Shown here one piece after another: positions 1-11,784 of a stretch of DNA of 64,000 bases; positions within the stretch are counted from its first letter, which is position 1; the number at the start of each line of letters is the position of its first letter. Below the pieces are notes generated by a model, which did no database searches, was not told where the DNA came from, and saw only the letters and a program-made list of their open reading frames with translations. The stretch is taken from the NCBI GenBank assembly GCA_030544215.1, contig JARZZO010000011.1, forward strand, positions 7,798,001 to 7,862,000, read 5' to 3'. The stretch comes from Zantedeschia hybrid cultivar. Taxonomy: Eukaryota; Streptophyta; Magnoliopsida; Alismatales; Araceae. Position numbers and translations under genes: made by a program.

Positions 1-184
1 TTTTGTAAACTTTCAAAGTGGATCTTGCAGAGATAGAAATAAATTAGTTATTTCTTAATAATTTCAGAGTTCGGTGTGAACTGTGCTTTTTCCTGATGAA
101 TGTAAAGATGTCTATTATTTTGCAGTCTTGCTTCGACCTTCTTGTTGCAAAACTTTCTCTTATGCGTTCATACCATAATTGCAG
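1..184 (+). other. Intron of the isoamylase gene, 3' part
   Basis: This stretch precedes the first recognisable isoamylase exon and ends in a normal acceptor (TAATTGCAG, ending at 184). No conserved coding segment or repeat was recognised. The upstream exon must lie outside the window because the exon at 185 starts inside a codon. Confidence 0.6.
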
Positions 185-236
185 GTGGGCTGAATGGAAT
201 GGAAAGTACCGTGATGATATTAGGAGATTCATAAAG
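185..236 (+). CDS. ISA3: Isoamylase-type debranching enzyme (ISA3-like), internal exon a
   Basis: This 52-bp internal exon begins after TAATTGCAG and ends before GTATTGC. Its first base completes a codon started in an upstream exon outside the window. The rest reads WAEWNGKYRDDIRRFIK, a signature of plant GH13 isoamylases just before the glycine-rich GDSGMKG segment. The family hydrolyses alpha-1,6 branches of glucan in plastids, and the ISA3 type acts mainly in leaf starch breakdown. WAEWN and RDDIRRFIKGD favour ISA3 over ISA1 or ISA2; this rests on remembered family features, not a search. The reading frame continues exactly into the exon at 5397, so the gene may be functional despite its repeat-filled introns. 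Confidence 0.85.
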
Positions 237-535
237 GTATTGCTTTTGAATATCATCATTTCTTGATTCCATCATAGCTATTTGCATATACATCTAGCAC
301 CATGTGGCATCAACAGGACATGAAGTAAAAATAAGACGAGTATCTGGAGGAACTCTTCGCAAATGAAAATCAGAATAATGGATTTTTCATCATAAATTTC
401 ATCATGTAGAACAATTGAGTAATATGTTCTCCAGTGGTGCAAAAGCTGCAAACCGCAAGGGTTACGTTGATAATGGAATTAGTTATTTAGGGATGAATTA
501 TCCTAGATTGCATATGCGTGAATAAGAGGTATTTT

Positions 536-747
536 GGTTTGAACACTTTTTAGCTTATACCGGGTTAAGCCAGAATAAGTGGTTCTGCCCTTTTACTCAA
601 AATGGCTTATTCTGCTTATTCTAGGAATAACTCATTCCGGCATATGGCCCATGCAGAATAAGGGGTTTCGCCCATTGAGGTAGAGTAAGTGGGTTAAATG
701 GAATCCCGGGTCTTATTCTGGGCTTTATTCTGTTGTCAAAGTGAACC
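536..747. mobile_element. Possible small MITE with imperfect inverted repeats
   Basis: The left end reads GGTTTGAACACTTTT and the right end, reverse-complemented, reads GGTTCACTTTGACAAC. Both are followed by related AGAATAAG and CCGGG-containing words in inverted order. The interior is rich in TTATTCTG repeats. The size (about 210 bp) and inverted organisation suggest a MITE, but the terminal match is imperfect and no clear target duplication was found. Confidence 0.3.
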
Positions 748-1294
748 TGAGAGAATAGTGGTAATGCATGAGATGGAGTGAGGAAAAATTTATGGTTTAA
801 GAGCTTCCAGGTTTGTGCCTTTTCACAGGCAATTTTTTCTTAAAGGCTTACTAAGTCAAGTGATCTGAATTGAATAGATGATGGCTGAAATGGGGACTCA
901 GTCCAAGAAGCTTGTGCTCGAAGGAGCAAGGGAAGGCAAAATTTTTTACTGTCTCTGGCTGGACTTCTAATGCACATGGAATGTGGAATTGCCTGATCTG
1001 GATCAGAATCGAGCAGTTCGGATCAGGATCTCCCGGGGGTGATCTGATTCTGTTGGTAAAATAACAAAAAATGAAAAGAGAAAAAAAAAATTGTGCTGTA
1101 TCAGGCCGACATTGGCCGAATCAGCCGACCCAACCTGATACAGGTCCACATGGCCTGATTCAGTTCAATGGGTTTTTAAAAGGCCTCTCCTTCCGCAGCC
1201 CCAGCCTGCAGCGTCGGACCCAGTTGCTGCCCTTGTTGGTTGCCATAAACCAACATTAAAGAAAAGGAAGGAGGAGGTGTTGGAAGAAGTTCCA

Positions 1295-1298
<4 letters not shown>

Positions 1299-1363
<65 letters not shown>
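1299..1363. repeat. (GA)n microsatellite
   Basis: This is an uninterrupted GA dinucleotide run of about 65 bp, followed by GTGAGAG. It lies within the intron, and length polymorphism would be expected. Confidence 0.97.
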
Positions 1364-1366
<3 letters not shown>

Positions 1367-1604
1367 GAGTTACCTCTTTGTCAAGCCGCTGCTTGCGAAC
1401 TCTGCCTCGGTTCTTCACGAGCTCTGTCACATTGGTTGGCTTCTTGCGTCCTCCTCTTTCTCTGGTCCTTCACAAGTGAGGAATGTTAGGGCCGGAGTAT
1501 GCTCAAGGGAAGGGGGGGATGAAAAAAGGGTTGGAATTTATAGCATGACCTTGTAAAATGAATAAATAAATAAGTATATACATATATATGCATACATACA
1601 TACT

Positions 1605-2110
1605 CTACTATATGAACTGCTACAGTGCATGTGATTTGACCGTATGTACTGTTTCAACTGCCCATCTCCATATTAAAAAAATAAAATTCATCATAAAATT
1701 TAAATATTCAATTCCCCCCCTTAGGGTTTTTTTCCATCCCTTAAGGCTTTAGTTTCACCGTCCGATCGTGTCCAATTGTGAAACTCAACCGTAGCCATCC
1801 ATTGGGTACATGCAAATCTGATTTTCAAAAAGTTATGAACATGCAGTCAAAAATAGGAAATTTGTTAGATTACCCTTTGAATTGTTCCTATGCCTTGGGA
1901 TTTTAATGTTCATAAACAATTTGCTCGCGCCCGATTGGATAGCTACAATCAAGTTGGATACATTCGGACGGTGAAAATTAAGCCCAAGGGTTAGAAACAA
2001 CCCTATGGAGATGATTGAATATTTAAATATTCATGGCGTTTTTTAAACATCGGGATGGAGTGGATTTGGACTGCGGTCAAACTGCATGTACTATGCAATT
2101 CACATAGTAG
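1605..2110. mobile_element. Foldback MITE-like element with long inverted repeats
   Basis: The two halves of this 506-bp segment are diverged inverted copies of each other over roughly 230 bp. The left end reads CTACTATATGAACTGC. The right end, reverse-complemented, reads CTACTATGTGAATTGC. Further in, both arms carry TTTGACCG, AAATATTCAAT, an AGGGTT(G/T)TTTC word and TTTCACCGTCCGA in the same order. There is no ORF. This is the structure of a nonautonomous foldback element; the superfamily and target duplication could not be assigned. Confidence 0.65.
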
Positions 2111-2134
2111 CACTCCTCTCTCTCTCTTTGTTTT

Positions 2135-2135
<1 letters not shown>

Positions 2136-2196
<61 letters not shown>
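2136..2196. repeat. Compound (TG)n(AG)n microsatellite
   Basis: About 8 TG units are followed directly by more than 20 AG units. A similar compound TG/AG run occurs at 42316-42374. Confidence 0.95.
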
Positions 2197-2198
<2 letters not shown>

Positions 2199-3520
2199 AA
2201 AGTGTGGTCGTGTGATTAGACTGCATGGCCTTATTCTATCGTATCCTATTTAAAGAAATAAAAAAATCATCATAAATTTTGAAATATCAATTATTCCCTT
2301 TATGGTTGTTTCCATTCCTTGGAGTTTAATTTTCATTGTCCGATCGTAAAACTCAACTGTACTCGTCAAATTGGGTGCACATGAAAAGAAATTAAAAATC
2401 TTAAAAAATGTCAAAATATGGAAAATTAGTCTAATTTTCCTTCGGGCCGTTCCTGTCCCTTGTTTTTTTTAGTTTTGATCACTAGTTGAGGGGTTTAAAC
2501 CCCCTGAAAGTGTCGTGTGTTCGGACCACATGTCTATATAGTAGCATTTCTCTATATATATAGAGAGAGGGGATGACTATAGCATTTCTCTATATTTTTA
2601 TTTTTTATTTTTTGCACGCACTCAATCAGATGGGTACAACTGAGTTTCATAATGAGATAGTGAAATTTAACCCAAGGAATTAAAACAACCCTAGGGAGGT
2701 AATTGAATATATAAATTTTTTTGACTCAGCTCACTAGATCAATGAGCTGAGCACTATGAAGCTTGAGCTCCACTCATTTAGCTAAACAAGCCCGCTCAAA
2801 GCTCAAGATCAACTCATTTGATTAAAGGAACCAAGCCAATCTTAACTTGAGCGAATCTTGAGTAGCTCTGAAGTGCCGCATCTAACATAGATGCACTGGA
2901 CCAAAACCTCAGATCTCCACCATCCCCATGTTAAAAATAAAAATCATCAAAAATCTTTACATATTCAATTACCCCCCTATGGTTGGTTTAAATTTCAGTA
3001 TCTCATCGTGAAACTCAACCGTAGCCATCCGATGGAGTGCATGTGAAAAAATATTTTTTTAAACATTTTGGAAAAACAATAAAAAATTTAAAAAAATACT
3101 CCAATTAACCCTAAAGGCTGTTCCTATATGTTGGGATTTTAGTTTTAATCCCCAATTAAGGGGTTTAAAACCCAAAAAATAAGTATAGTGATTTTTGACT
3201 GAGCTCACTAGATCAATGAGCCTTGCACTTTTTAGCTTGAGCTCCACCCATTTCACTAAACGAGCCCACTCAAAGTTCAAGTTCAACTCATTTGATTAAA
3301 GAAACCAAGCCAATCTTAACTTGAGTGAATGTTGAGTAGCTCTCAAGTGCTGCATCAAACATAGATGCACCTGACCAAAATCTCGGATCCACCATCCTCA
3401 TGTTAAAAATAAAAAACAAAATATCATTTTTTTATATATATTCAATTGCCTCCGTAGGGTTGTTTTAATTCCTTTGGCTGAATTTCACTGTCTCGTCGCG
3501 AAACTTTTTGATACAACACA
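2197..3520. repeat. Cluster of diverged MITE-derived repeats
   Basis: Several partial copies of the family seen at 1605-2110 occur here. Copies near 2260-2400, 2930-3060 and 3405-3510 carry the words ATTCAATT, AGGGTTG and GAAACTCAACCGTAGCCATC. One copy near 2610-2720 is inverted. A larger direct repeat links about 2725-3055 with about 3190-3510: both contain GAGCTCACTAGATCAATGAG, AACTCATTTGATTAAAG and AGCCAATCTTAACTTGAG. Segments near 2400-2510 and 3060-3180 are also related. No coding potential was seen. Confidence 0.6.
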
Positions 3521-5396
3521 TTTACGATTGTATCAATATTAACTTAAAAAGTCTCCCCACCCTTTCATTTCTCTAGATGTTAAAGTAGGACTAGACTCCC
3601 ATGGTGCAGCTTCTGGTCTAGCATCCCTTCAGCAATCAACCGCCTGTCACTTCCTACGCTCCTCATTTTCCTCCTTCTCCAGTCCATATGCTAGTGAATG
3701 AGGAAGCCCCAAAACAGACTGCCATGTTTCCCCATGGAACATCTAGATACAACCTACAACACAAGATCACTAAACCACATGAGTTGTCATCCTTCTGGAC
3801 CTCATCTTCTCCTTCTTTCCATCGCCTTTCATCCACATGTGAATGAACCTAAAAGAATGCCCTCTCCCCATGCTTCCACTCCTGCACTGACAACGACACC
3901 CTCAATGCCATCCTTTTTCCTGCCATCTTATTGAACTCACCTCCTCCAGCTTGCAAGACGGGGGCTGCCTAGTTGTCCTCCACAACTCACCCATCTGTGC
4001 ACATTGCCCACCAAATGACGGCAGTCACTGCCTTTCACCATCCTCCTGCTCGTGATCTCCTTCATCTTCAGCCTGCACAGCCAAGGGATTTGATCCCACA
4101 TCGAACCCTTCAAATTTGGTGGGGGGGAGGAAGGGGTTACAAATAGGTACTCCCCCTTCTACTCCTCTTTTCTAAATAGTTCCCTTTCTTTTTATAAATG
4201 TTTGAAAATATTTTTTTATTATTCATTTTTATTAATTCTTTTGTCAAGCCAAGCTTGGGCTCGGGTTCAGAGGCTCGGTACTTGTGATTTGCATGTCTTG
4301 CATACTTGCCAGTTCCAGATAAAGTGCCTTTTTAGTGAACGCTCGCCAGGTGCCAATCATGTCCTCTAGCTTGGACTGGTCCAACCTTTTGTGACTGCCA
4401 TGCTTTGACTGAATTCTGACTAAACCAACATTCAGCCAGTCACTAGCCCCATTGAATTTTCATTTAGGTATTCTCTTTTATATTTATTGAATCACGAAAG
4501 AAGGTTGAAAGTTGAAAAATGTTCAGCGACTCAACGGGTTGTACCAACTCATATCCTCCTAGATACAAATGGTATCGGTCCGACCCGGATCGACTCAAGT
4601 TGGGTCAGTTCAGGCAGATTTCCTTTTTTTTCCTCCAGATTCTTTAATTTTATGAATAATTATGACATAAATAAGCTTTTAAGTGAAGTGGTTTATTAAT
4701 TTTTATTAATGACAATCAAATTTAGGAGAAATCTACCTTGTTAATCAATCTATAAAATTGGGGGAAAAAGTCCAATTACTTACCAATTAGGTAAAAATGT
4801 CCAATTACTTACCAAATAAAAAAGAACATATTGTGCTGGATCAAAATGAATCGCATCGACTCGAAATGAATTGTGTCCGACTCGAAATGACTCGCATGAT
4901 ATGTGTTGAGTCACATCAAGTGGATCTAGTTGGGTCGAACCACATGAAGACTCAAACAACTCGGCGAGTTAGACCGTGCCCATGTCTTAGATCCATCCAA
5001 TATGAGTGGACACGGTACTATCGGACTGAGTTGGTCTTAGTCAGCAAAACCTGGATCGAAGCTCATTGTGGTAGTTAAGTCTGTCATGCCTTATTTTACT
5101 TTGCTCGTTCTCTTTGTTCATTCATGAACTTCTTTGCTTTTATATCTTTTACTTATTTTCTCTATTTGATCAATGTTTTTCAATTTATGCTTGTGATGAG
5201 CCTTCTTTCCCTGAAGAATCATATCTATCTTAATTGCCTTATGAGGTTGTCTATAGTCAAGCGATATTATTTTTCCATCCAGCTGATGTCTTTACTAGAA
5301 CATGTTCCTGTGAATGAAATTGTTCAGTTTCTTTTGTCATGTTATTTTAATAATTTTGCTTTACTGTTGTAATCTAGTTGCAATGTTTTTTTATAG

Positions 5397-5459
5397 GGTG
5401 ACTCTGGCATGAAGGGCAGTTTTGCTACTCGTGTATCTGGATCATCTGATTTATATCAG
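5397..5459 (+). CDS. ISA3: Isoamylase-type debranching enzyme (ISA3-like), internal exon b
   Basis: This 63-bp phase-0 exon lies between TTTTTTATAG and GTGAAATAG. It encodes 21 residues, starting GDSGMKGSFATRVSGSSDL and ending YQ. This joins exactly to ...RRFIK of the previous exon, giving the RRFIKGDSGMKG block typical of plant isoamylase 3. SFATRVSGSSDLY is the ISA3-type version of a stretch that differs in ISA1. There is no internal stop, and both splice sites look normal. The next exon is 37 kb downstream, so correct splicing must cross a 24.5-kb retrotransposon. Confidence 0.88.
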
Positions 5460-7164
5460 GTGAAATAGCCACCTTACCTATAGGATTATTTTCATACCAA
5501 CATTGGTGATTATTTCAACCTGACATTTTGTTAATCAAATCTGAGCATAATGGGATTGATGCACTTAAGTTTCATTTTAAAGGCTTTTTTTTGTGTGGGC
5601 TTATCAATCTTGCTTAAAGAAGACACTGCAAATTAGTGATTGTTGGAAATTTTGGATTAGACATAGTAGTGATAGTCTGTTTTAACTGTGGCTAATATTC
5701 CATGATCGTTTTTGACTTTATCTATTTAAATTGATGAATGATATATTGTGTTTCATTACCTTGAGTCTTATTTGTGGAATTTGCGATTGGGGTCTTTGTC
5801 GCTGTTCTCTCTAAAGTAGGCTGTGTAAAACCTTGGTCCGGCCATCAAGTGTGAGACGTGATTTTAAGCCCTGACCATATTTAACTAGGCACACAATCAA
5901 CCATTAGCACCTTTAGTGTGGCCTACGTTTATCTACTAGTGTGTATTTGATATATAAAAGGCTACCAGTGCATTTTGCCTCCTATTGTTTAGGTTAGCTC
6001 TTGAGACCCTTGTAAGCTATCCAAAGCAGTTATCTGCAATTTGTGTCTCTATATGTCAAACCCTAGGCCTACAAGGGTCTACAAGGTAAACCCTAGGCCC
6101 ACTTTTTCCTTTTATTAATTACATGTCCAGCTTGTGTGCATGATTTCTTTGTCATATAAAAAGAAAATTTTGTTTAAACATCTAGACAAGGTTTGAAAGG
6201 GGAAAGTTTGATATATGGACATGCTCTTCCCTTGGGCAGCCAAAATTTGTCAGAAGTCTATGTAGATGATAAAATAGACAAAATCTACAACAAAATGGCC
6301 CTATTATGTGAATTTTTCTGGTGGATCCATGTCCTGGGAAGATCTTCCGCCATTAAAGGATATAATACATCTCAATGTATCTAGTCTTCTAAATCTCTCT
6401 AGGTTTCTAGTTGTGTGATAATATATTTGCACCAGTCAGCACAAATGCCAACATCATGTAGTAGTCAATGGGCAATTGTATAACTACTTATCTAGCTGAA
6501 ACAAAGTAAGCTTTCATCTCATCTGATCCAAAGATCCCTATCTTCAAATATTTATTGGAGTATTTAAATCTTTGTAGAGTTCCAACCCAGTGACCTTGGG
6601 AAAAGGTTTTCAAAATCTCAATTCATCAAGATAAAAAAATATAATTCCTAACCCGTTTATTCTATAGATCAATGTATGATATTTTCATTCATCAAATCTA
6701 AATCTTGGTAATGTCCATGATTGTTGCGAGACGGGACACTTCTTTGAATTTGGAAATGGGAGTACATAGTTTGGCTTTAGTGATGCCAATAAATGACATG
6801 CATTGCCAAACTTATAAGGTGTTGAAATTTTTGGGTCTTTGGTTGTCTATTTGTTGATGCTAGAGCCATATTTTTCTGTGTGAACCTTGAGAAAGTTCCT
6901 CAACTTCAAAGTTCAAACTAAATACTGTGAAATAAACTTTTGTAATTTTCATCATAGTAAACCAGAATATTTTTAAACGATGGACATTTTTTTAAGCAAG
7001 GAATGCAAGACCAATGATTGGCATGGATTGGTCAACCTTCCAAGCTTGACCCCCATTTTAGTTTTAAAAAATCCAAACAAATATTAAAAATAAAAATGGA
7101 AAAAATGCATCAACAATCCTTTGAGACATTTGGAGACGAAAGATGGAAAAACACTCTCGAACAA
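5460..7164 (+). other. Start of the 37-kb isoamylase intron; no gene seen
   Basis: The GT donor is at 5460. The sequence is AT-rich with scattered short ORFs and no recognisable domain. A short duplicated phrase (AAACCCTAGGCC, about 6058-6100) is the only local repetition noticed. The full intron runs from 5460 to 42616. Confidence 0.7.
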
Positions 7165-7171
7165 TAAATTG

Positions 7172-7454
7172 TCGGGGGCGGGTGAGTAGCATAGTGGTAA
7201 AGCCCGGCCGTCGGTGGTTAAATTCGCAAGGTTGTGATTCGAGCCCTGTGTTTCCCTAGAGTGATGTATCCAGCATGTTGACCCCCTACGTGCTGGGCAG
7301 TTTAATTGGTCTGACTAAGGTGTCTGGCCAAAGAGCTGCCCCGAACCCCAGCTGGCGTAGTCCTGTATGACTCGGGTGTTTAGCCAAGGAGCTGCCCTGA
7401 ACCCCAATTGAGGTTTCCTGTAGGTACCATGCCGTCTCAACAAAAAAGAAGGGG
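7172..7454 (+). mobile_element. tRNA-derived SINE
   Basis: This 283-bp element is flanked by TAAATTG at 7165-7171 and 7455-7461, a 7-bp target duplication. Near its 5' end is a box A-like TAGCATAGTGG (7187-7197). A box B-like GATTCGAGCC follows (7236-7245). This is the split RNA polymerase III promoter expected of a tRNA-derived SINE. The body contains an internal near-duplicate (AAAGAGCTGCCCCGAACCCC and AAGGAGCTGCCCTGAACCCC), and the tail is A-rich (CAACAAAAAAG). SINEs are moved by LINE machinery. The source tRNA was not identified. Confidence 0.8.
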
Positions 7455-7461
7455 TAAATTG

Positions 7462-8255
7462 CCTAATGCGGTCACCTTAAATCCAATGTCAAGTTGTCCA
7501 ATATGGTCCACATCGACATCTGCCTATGCATAAAAGATCTGCACTCCGGCGACCTCAATGCGTTACAATGCCATGATGATGCTTGCTTAGGCGGATCAGG
7601 CTCATTATTGCAAGCCCTAGATCATGTGGTTGTGGATGGGTGCTTACAGTCTGGCCCATGCTAGAATATTGCCTGTGCGTGCGTGTGCGTGCGTGCGCAT
7701 GCACACACGTGTGGGTGCTGGGACTGATGTTTATTTTAGATCAACAGGAGGATATAGGTGTTTATATCTAAACGAATAGGTAGGGGGTATATGTGAAAGC
7801 AGCAGTCAACTGACTTTTGAACAAATGGGATCCTTCACTCTCGGTCTCGTGGGATTCCTTCCTTTTGCTACTGCTACCCTTGATTCACATTGATGCCAAT
7901 CATCAACTCAGAAGATGCCTGTCATCTTCTCAATTATCCTGCCATCCCCTCCTCCCCTCTGAGCTGTCAAATCCCCCAGTCCCTAGATTACAGCTGGGGC
8001 CATGACCCAAAAGGAAAGGGAACATAGAGGGGATGTTTGCTCAAGATGATACAGCAGGCCTGTGGCTCATTGAGGGGAGTCTCCCTCACCCTGCGGCTGA
8101 CCTAGAAGCCCTCCACAACCTTCTTCTATTTTGTCCGACACCCTGGTCTAGGGTTTCTTTATGCGGAAAGAACAGGAGCTTGTCGGATGGGGCTGTCCGG
8201 CCTCTTTCTTCATCCTTCCTGGCCTGCAAATTATTGAGGGGAGTCTCCTCACCCT
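7462..8255 (+). other. Intronic sequence without recognised gene
   Basis: The stretch contains a purine-pyrimidine alternating (GT/GC)n patch at about 7675-7715 and short unsupported ORFs. It may include the decayed 5' leader of the copia element that follows. No copy of that element's short LTR was recognised here. Confidence 0.4.
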
Positions 8256-9537
8256 GTGGGGGGGTTCAACAGCAGGTTAGAAAGCTCTTTCCCACCCATC
8301 CTTCCTATGTTCTACTCCTTGGTTGTGTTGGAGCTTCTATCCTTTCTTGCCATGTCTTCATCTACGAGCAATGCTACCACAACACAGGTGGAGGATACAA
8401 TAGAAGTTTGCTCTCCATTATTGAAACTGTTTGGAATCACCATGACTAAAAGCGGATCTCTGCTGCTGACCTCTACCAAGCTGACAGAGACCAACTTCAG
8501 CCTTTGGTCCATCTCTACTCGGAAGTTGGTGGTCTCTATCATCTTGAGCCTGGTGGGATTTCAGCCTTCCAGTTTAGTATTGATGGTGACATGAGTCAGC
8601 AAATAAAGACAGTCTAGTTGTGGCATAGTCGTTTAGGTCATTTGTCGTTTAGGCCCCTCATAATTCTTTTTTCCAGCTTTGTTTCAATCTATAAATCTTG
8701 AGTCGTTGCAATGCCACACCTATTTACTTGCCCAGCATTGTAAAATCAATTTTCAATATTCAATGAATAAAAGTTTTATTCCTTTTCAACTTGTTCACTC
8801 TGATGTTTGGGGCTTCTTTCTTGTGCCTTTTGTCTCTAGCGATTGATGCTTCATTTGGTTTATCGATGACTTTTCCCATTGTTGTTGGATTTATCTGATA
8901 AGGTCCCGTGAGGAGGTTCCACAGATTGTCTAAATTTTATGCAAGATGGATGAGATAGTTTGAGCAGTCTGTGAAACTTTTCAGATCTAATAATGTTAGA
9001 GAATACTTTGAGCGGTCTCTTAATATCTTTATACAGGATAAGGATATTATTCATGTGTCCTTTTGTCCTTACACTCACAACAAAATGAAATGGTTGAAAG
9101 AAAAAAAAATCATCATTTATTGGAGACCTCTCTAGCACTTCTTCTGCACTATAATTTGCCTTTTTTTTTTTTTGAGCTGATGCTGTGTTGATTGCCTCAT
9201 ATATCATTAATCGAATGCCATTTTGAACTCTTGCAAATCTATCTCCTTTACAGATGTTGTGCCTCGAACACCCTCTTTTTCGCTTGTTCCTTATGTGCTT
9301 GGATGTCTTTCATTCATTGTCTTGGTCCAAGTAGTACCAAATTGGACCCTAGATCTGTTCGTGGCATCTTCTTGGGGTATTCTCCTATTTAAAAGGGTTA
9401 TAAGTGTTGTGGTTGTACAATGGGCAAGCATGATGTGCTTAAAGATGTCATGTTCTTTGAAAATAGTCCTACTTTCACTCCCAATCCTCTTCTCATGAGG
9501 TGATTGTTCTTGTCTCTCCTTCTCTATTATGTACTCC
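8256..9537 (+). pseudogene. Ty1/copia retrotransposon, 5' part (gag and integrase remnants)
   Basis: The ATG at 8351 opens a gag-like stretch with KLTETNFSLWSISTRKL, the N-terminal gag signature of plant copia elements. From about 8610 a translated WHSRLGHLSFRPL segment marks the gag-preintegrase domain. LVHSDVWG near 8790 marks the integrase core. KLDPRSVRGIFLGYSP near 9340-9390 is the integrase C-terminal motif. The step from gag to preintegrase is too short, so the zinc knuckle and protease appear deleted. Stops and frameshifts are frequent. The sequence breaks at 9537, where element 1 inserted, and resumes at 34045. Confidence 0.8.
9533..9537. repeat. Target site duplication of element 1, left copy
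   Basis: ACTCC lies immediately left of the LTR start (TGTTCGCG) and is repeated at 34040-34044 immediately right of the LTR end (TTCAACA). Five bp is the normal target duplication for Ty3/gypsy integrases. Confidence 0.93.
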
Positions 9538-11080
9538 TGTTCGCGAAGATTTTTCCTAAACCTCCGGTTCGGGGACCTGACCTAGGCATATCTCTCCTCC
9601 TATGTCGAATTATTCGGAAATCCATTTTCTTTGTTTATCTAGAGGAATATAGGTCGGTTTTATATTTTATCGGACTATGAGAGCTTGTGATTAGCCCTCA
9701 GGGAATCCGGGACTTCGAATCAAGCGAAGATTCGAGTATATAGCTCTCTCCACTGACCTCGGTCAGTGTTAATTACGCTGAGCAACTGCTCAGCAACCCT
9801 TGATTAACCGTCCGTATGATGCCCTTAATCATGCAAAACTACTACTGCAGGCAGCGCATGCGTATGAGTATGAAGGCATGTTTTAGGTTGAATCCTTAGT
9901 CTCACCCCGGCTTGGGTACAATCTTTATGCGATTTAGGATTGATTCCCGGTTATTAGGATTGATTCAAAGTTAGGTGGATTAATTCCAAGTTATATGGAT
10001 TAATTCTAAAATTTTAATCCCACAGGGGATTTTTTGCAATTATGCACCTTTTAGGGGTTTTTATAAATTATGAAGGTTTTATGAAAGTATGGTAGCTTAT
10101 AGGCATATAGGAGTGAGTTTTAAAGGGTTTCAAACCTTATGGGAGTTGTGAAATTAATTTTTAAATGTATGAGGGTTTTTTAGTAATTTTACCCTAAACC
10201 GGGTTATTATGTCTAGGGTTTATATTTAATGATATTCTGATTATATGGAGAAGAATTCTATTCATGATATGAGTTTTAGTATTTTCAGGGTTATATATAT
10301 AAATATTATACATAGGGGTATTTTTGTAATTTTGTATTAAGTCTTATGTACATTATTGATTTTGTGTTCTTTCAGATTTTTTTTAATTCTCTGATTTTTT
10401 TTATTAGTTTTATTAACTTTATTCATTTTTATGATTAACGTAATTAATTTAATTAATTAATTAATTAATTAATTAAAGTATATGAGGGTATTTGGACTTA
10501 TTATGATTTTTATATCATATTTCAGATTTTTACTGTTTTCTTACAGATTTTACTGATTTTTTTTGATTTTTCCTGATTTTTAATTAATTTTATGAATTTT
10601 TATTAATTAATTAATTATAGACTGTTTTAGACTTAAGCATGATTTTATTAAGATTTCTGAACTTATATTTAATTTATTTATGGGGTGAGGTTAAGGTTAA
10701 GTTGAAGGTGTACACAGATTTTTTTAGTTTTATGAAATTAGATATATACGTATGTTATCTTTAAAATATGATGGTAATTATATAATTTTAATGACATACA
10801 TAAACACACAATTTCAGATTTCATTTCGATAGCAATTTGCCTTATAATAAGGCATTTTTTACAAAAGTATCCGCCAGAGCTTCCACTTAGGATTGAACCT
10901 TAGGAGAGAGGGCTCCACGGGACGAAAGAAAGAACTCCCAAAGCGCAGCAAATCCGGGTTTGAAAATCCGAATTTGGTCTTCAAATGGGCAGCACCCTCC
11001 CTCACAATTTCACACTTGAATTTGAGGCTAAGTGTGAATGCCTTGGTGTGTATCTCCCTGGTTTGGAGGCCAAGGGGTCC

Positions 11081-11759
11081 TATTTATAGGCCCGAATTCT
11101 CAACCCGGTGGGGGGTGCCACCGGATGGAGCAAGGTGGGGGGGTGCCACCGGTTGGAGCATCTCTCCTCCCCTCCTTTTATTTTTTATTTCAATGGCCAA
11201 TGGATGGCAAGAGAGGTGAGAGGGAGAGAGCAAGCAAAGGAGAGAGGGGGAGGGCTCGGTGGGCACCCCCACCGGTTCCAACCGGTGGAGGGGGTGCCAC
11301 CGGATGGACCCCCCACCGGTTGGGAACCGGTGGGGGGTCTCCCCACCGGTTTTGGGAAACCGGTGGGGGGGTTTCCCCTCCCCATTTCCTCCTCCTTTTG
11401 CCCCTTTCTAGGCTCATTAATGAGCTGGATTTTCAGATTTGGGGTTTTAGGCTAATGTGAAAGGGGTTAAGACCCATTAATTTCATGTCTTGGCCCCATG
11501 TGAAAAGGGTTTATGATGGGTTTTAAAGGGGGGGTTCACATGGGATTCTCAACCCATGTGTGAATGGGGTTAAGACTCCCCATTAACTCCCCTCACCCTA
11601 ATTAATCCCCTCCCCCATTTTAAATTCAAAGAAATCTGAAGAGAAGTGGAGGGAGAACCTCCTCCCCCCCACCGATTTCCCTCTTGGAACCGGTGGGGGG
11701 GGGGGCCCCCACCGGTTCCCTCTCTCTCTCCTCCACCCCCCCTCATTCCTATTTAAATA
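11081..11759. promoter_or_regulatory. Putative bidirectional LTR promoter of element 1 (left LTR)
   Basis: On the - strand TATAAATA (11081-11088) points toward the end of the LTR, the orientation needed for gag-pol transcription. On the + strand TATTTAAATA (11750-11759) points toward the antisense PMD gene. Between them lies a GC-rich island with many ACCGGT palindromes in ACCGGTGGGGGG and CCCCACCGGT contexts (about 11108-11370 and 11670-11720), able to form hairpins. The same layout occurs in all three LTRs in the window. That these are active promoters is inference. Confidence 0.55.
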
Positions 11760-11784
11760 AAGGGGGGAAGAGAGAGGGGGTCCA

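Larger units (their letters stand above)
237..5396 (+). other. Intron of the isoamylase gene (5,160 bp)
   Basis: This is a GT..AG intron between exons a and b. It contains a possible small MITE (536-747), two long microsatellites and a cluster of foldback MITE-related repeats (1605-3520), listed separately. From about 3521 to 5396 the DNA is AT-rich. It includes a short stretch (about 4840-5000) rich in GACTCG-like words, and only short ORFs with no recognisable domain. Confidence 0.75.

Noticed and set aside
1071..1430. Short ORFs around the GA microsatellite
   Set aside because: The - strand ORF is mostly a Leu-Ser run translated from the dinucleotide repeat. There is no domain and no splice context.
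11038..11460. Overlapping ORFs rich in Gly, Pro and Trp in the LTRs (also 32407-32829 and 46548-46924)
   Set aside because: They arise from the ACCGGTGGGG palindromic island, occur in several frames on both strands, and lack any domain.
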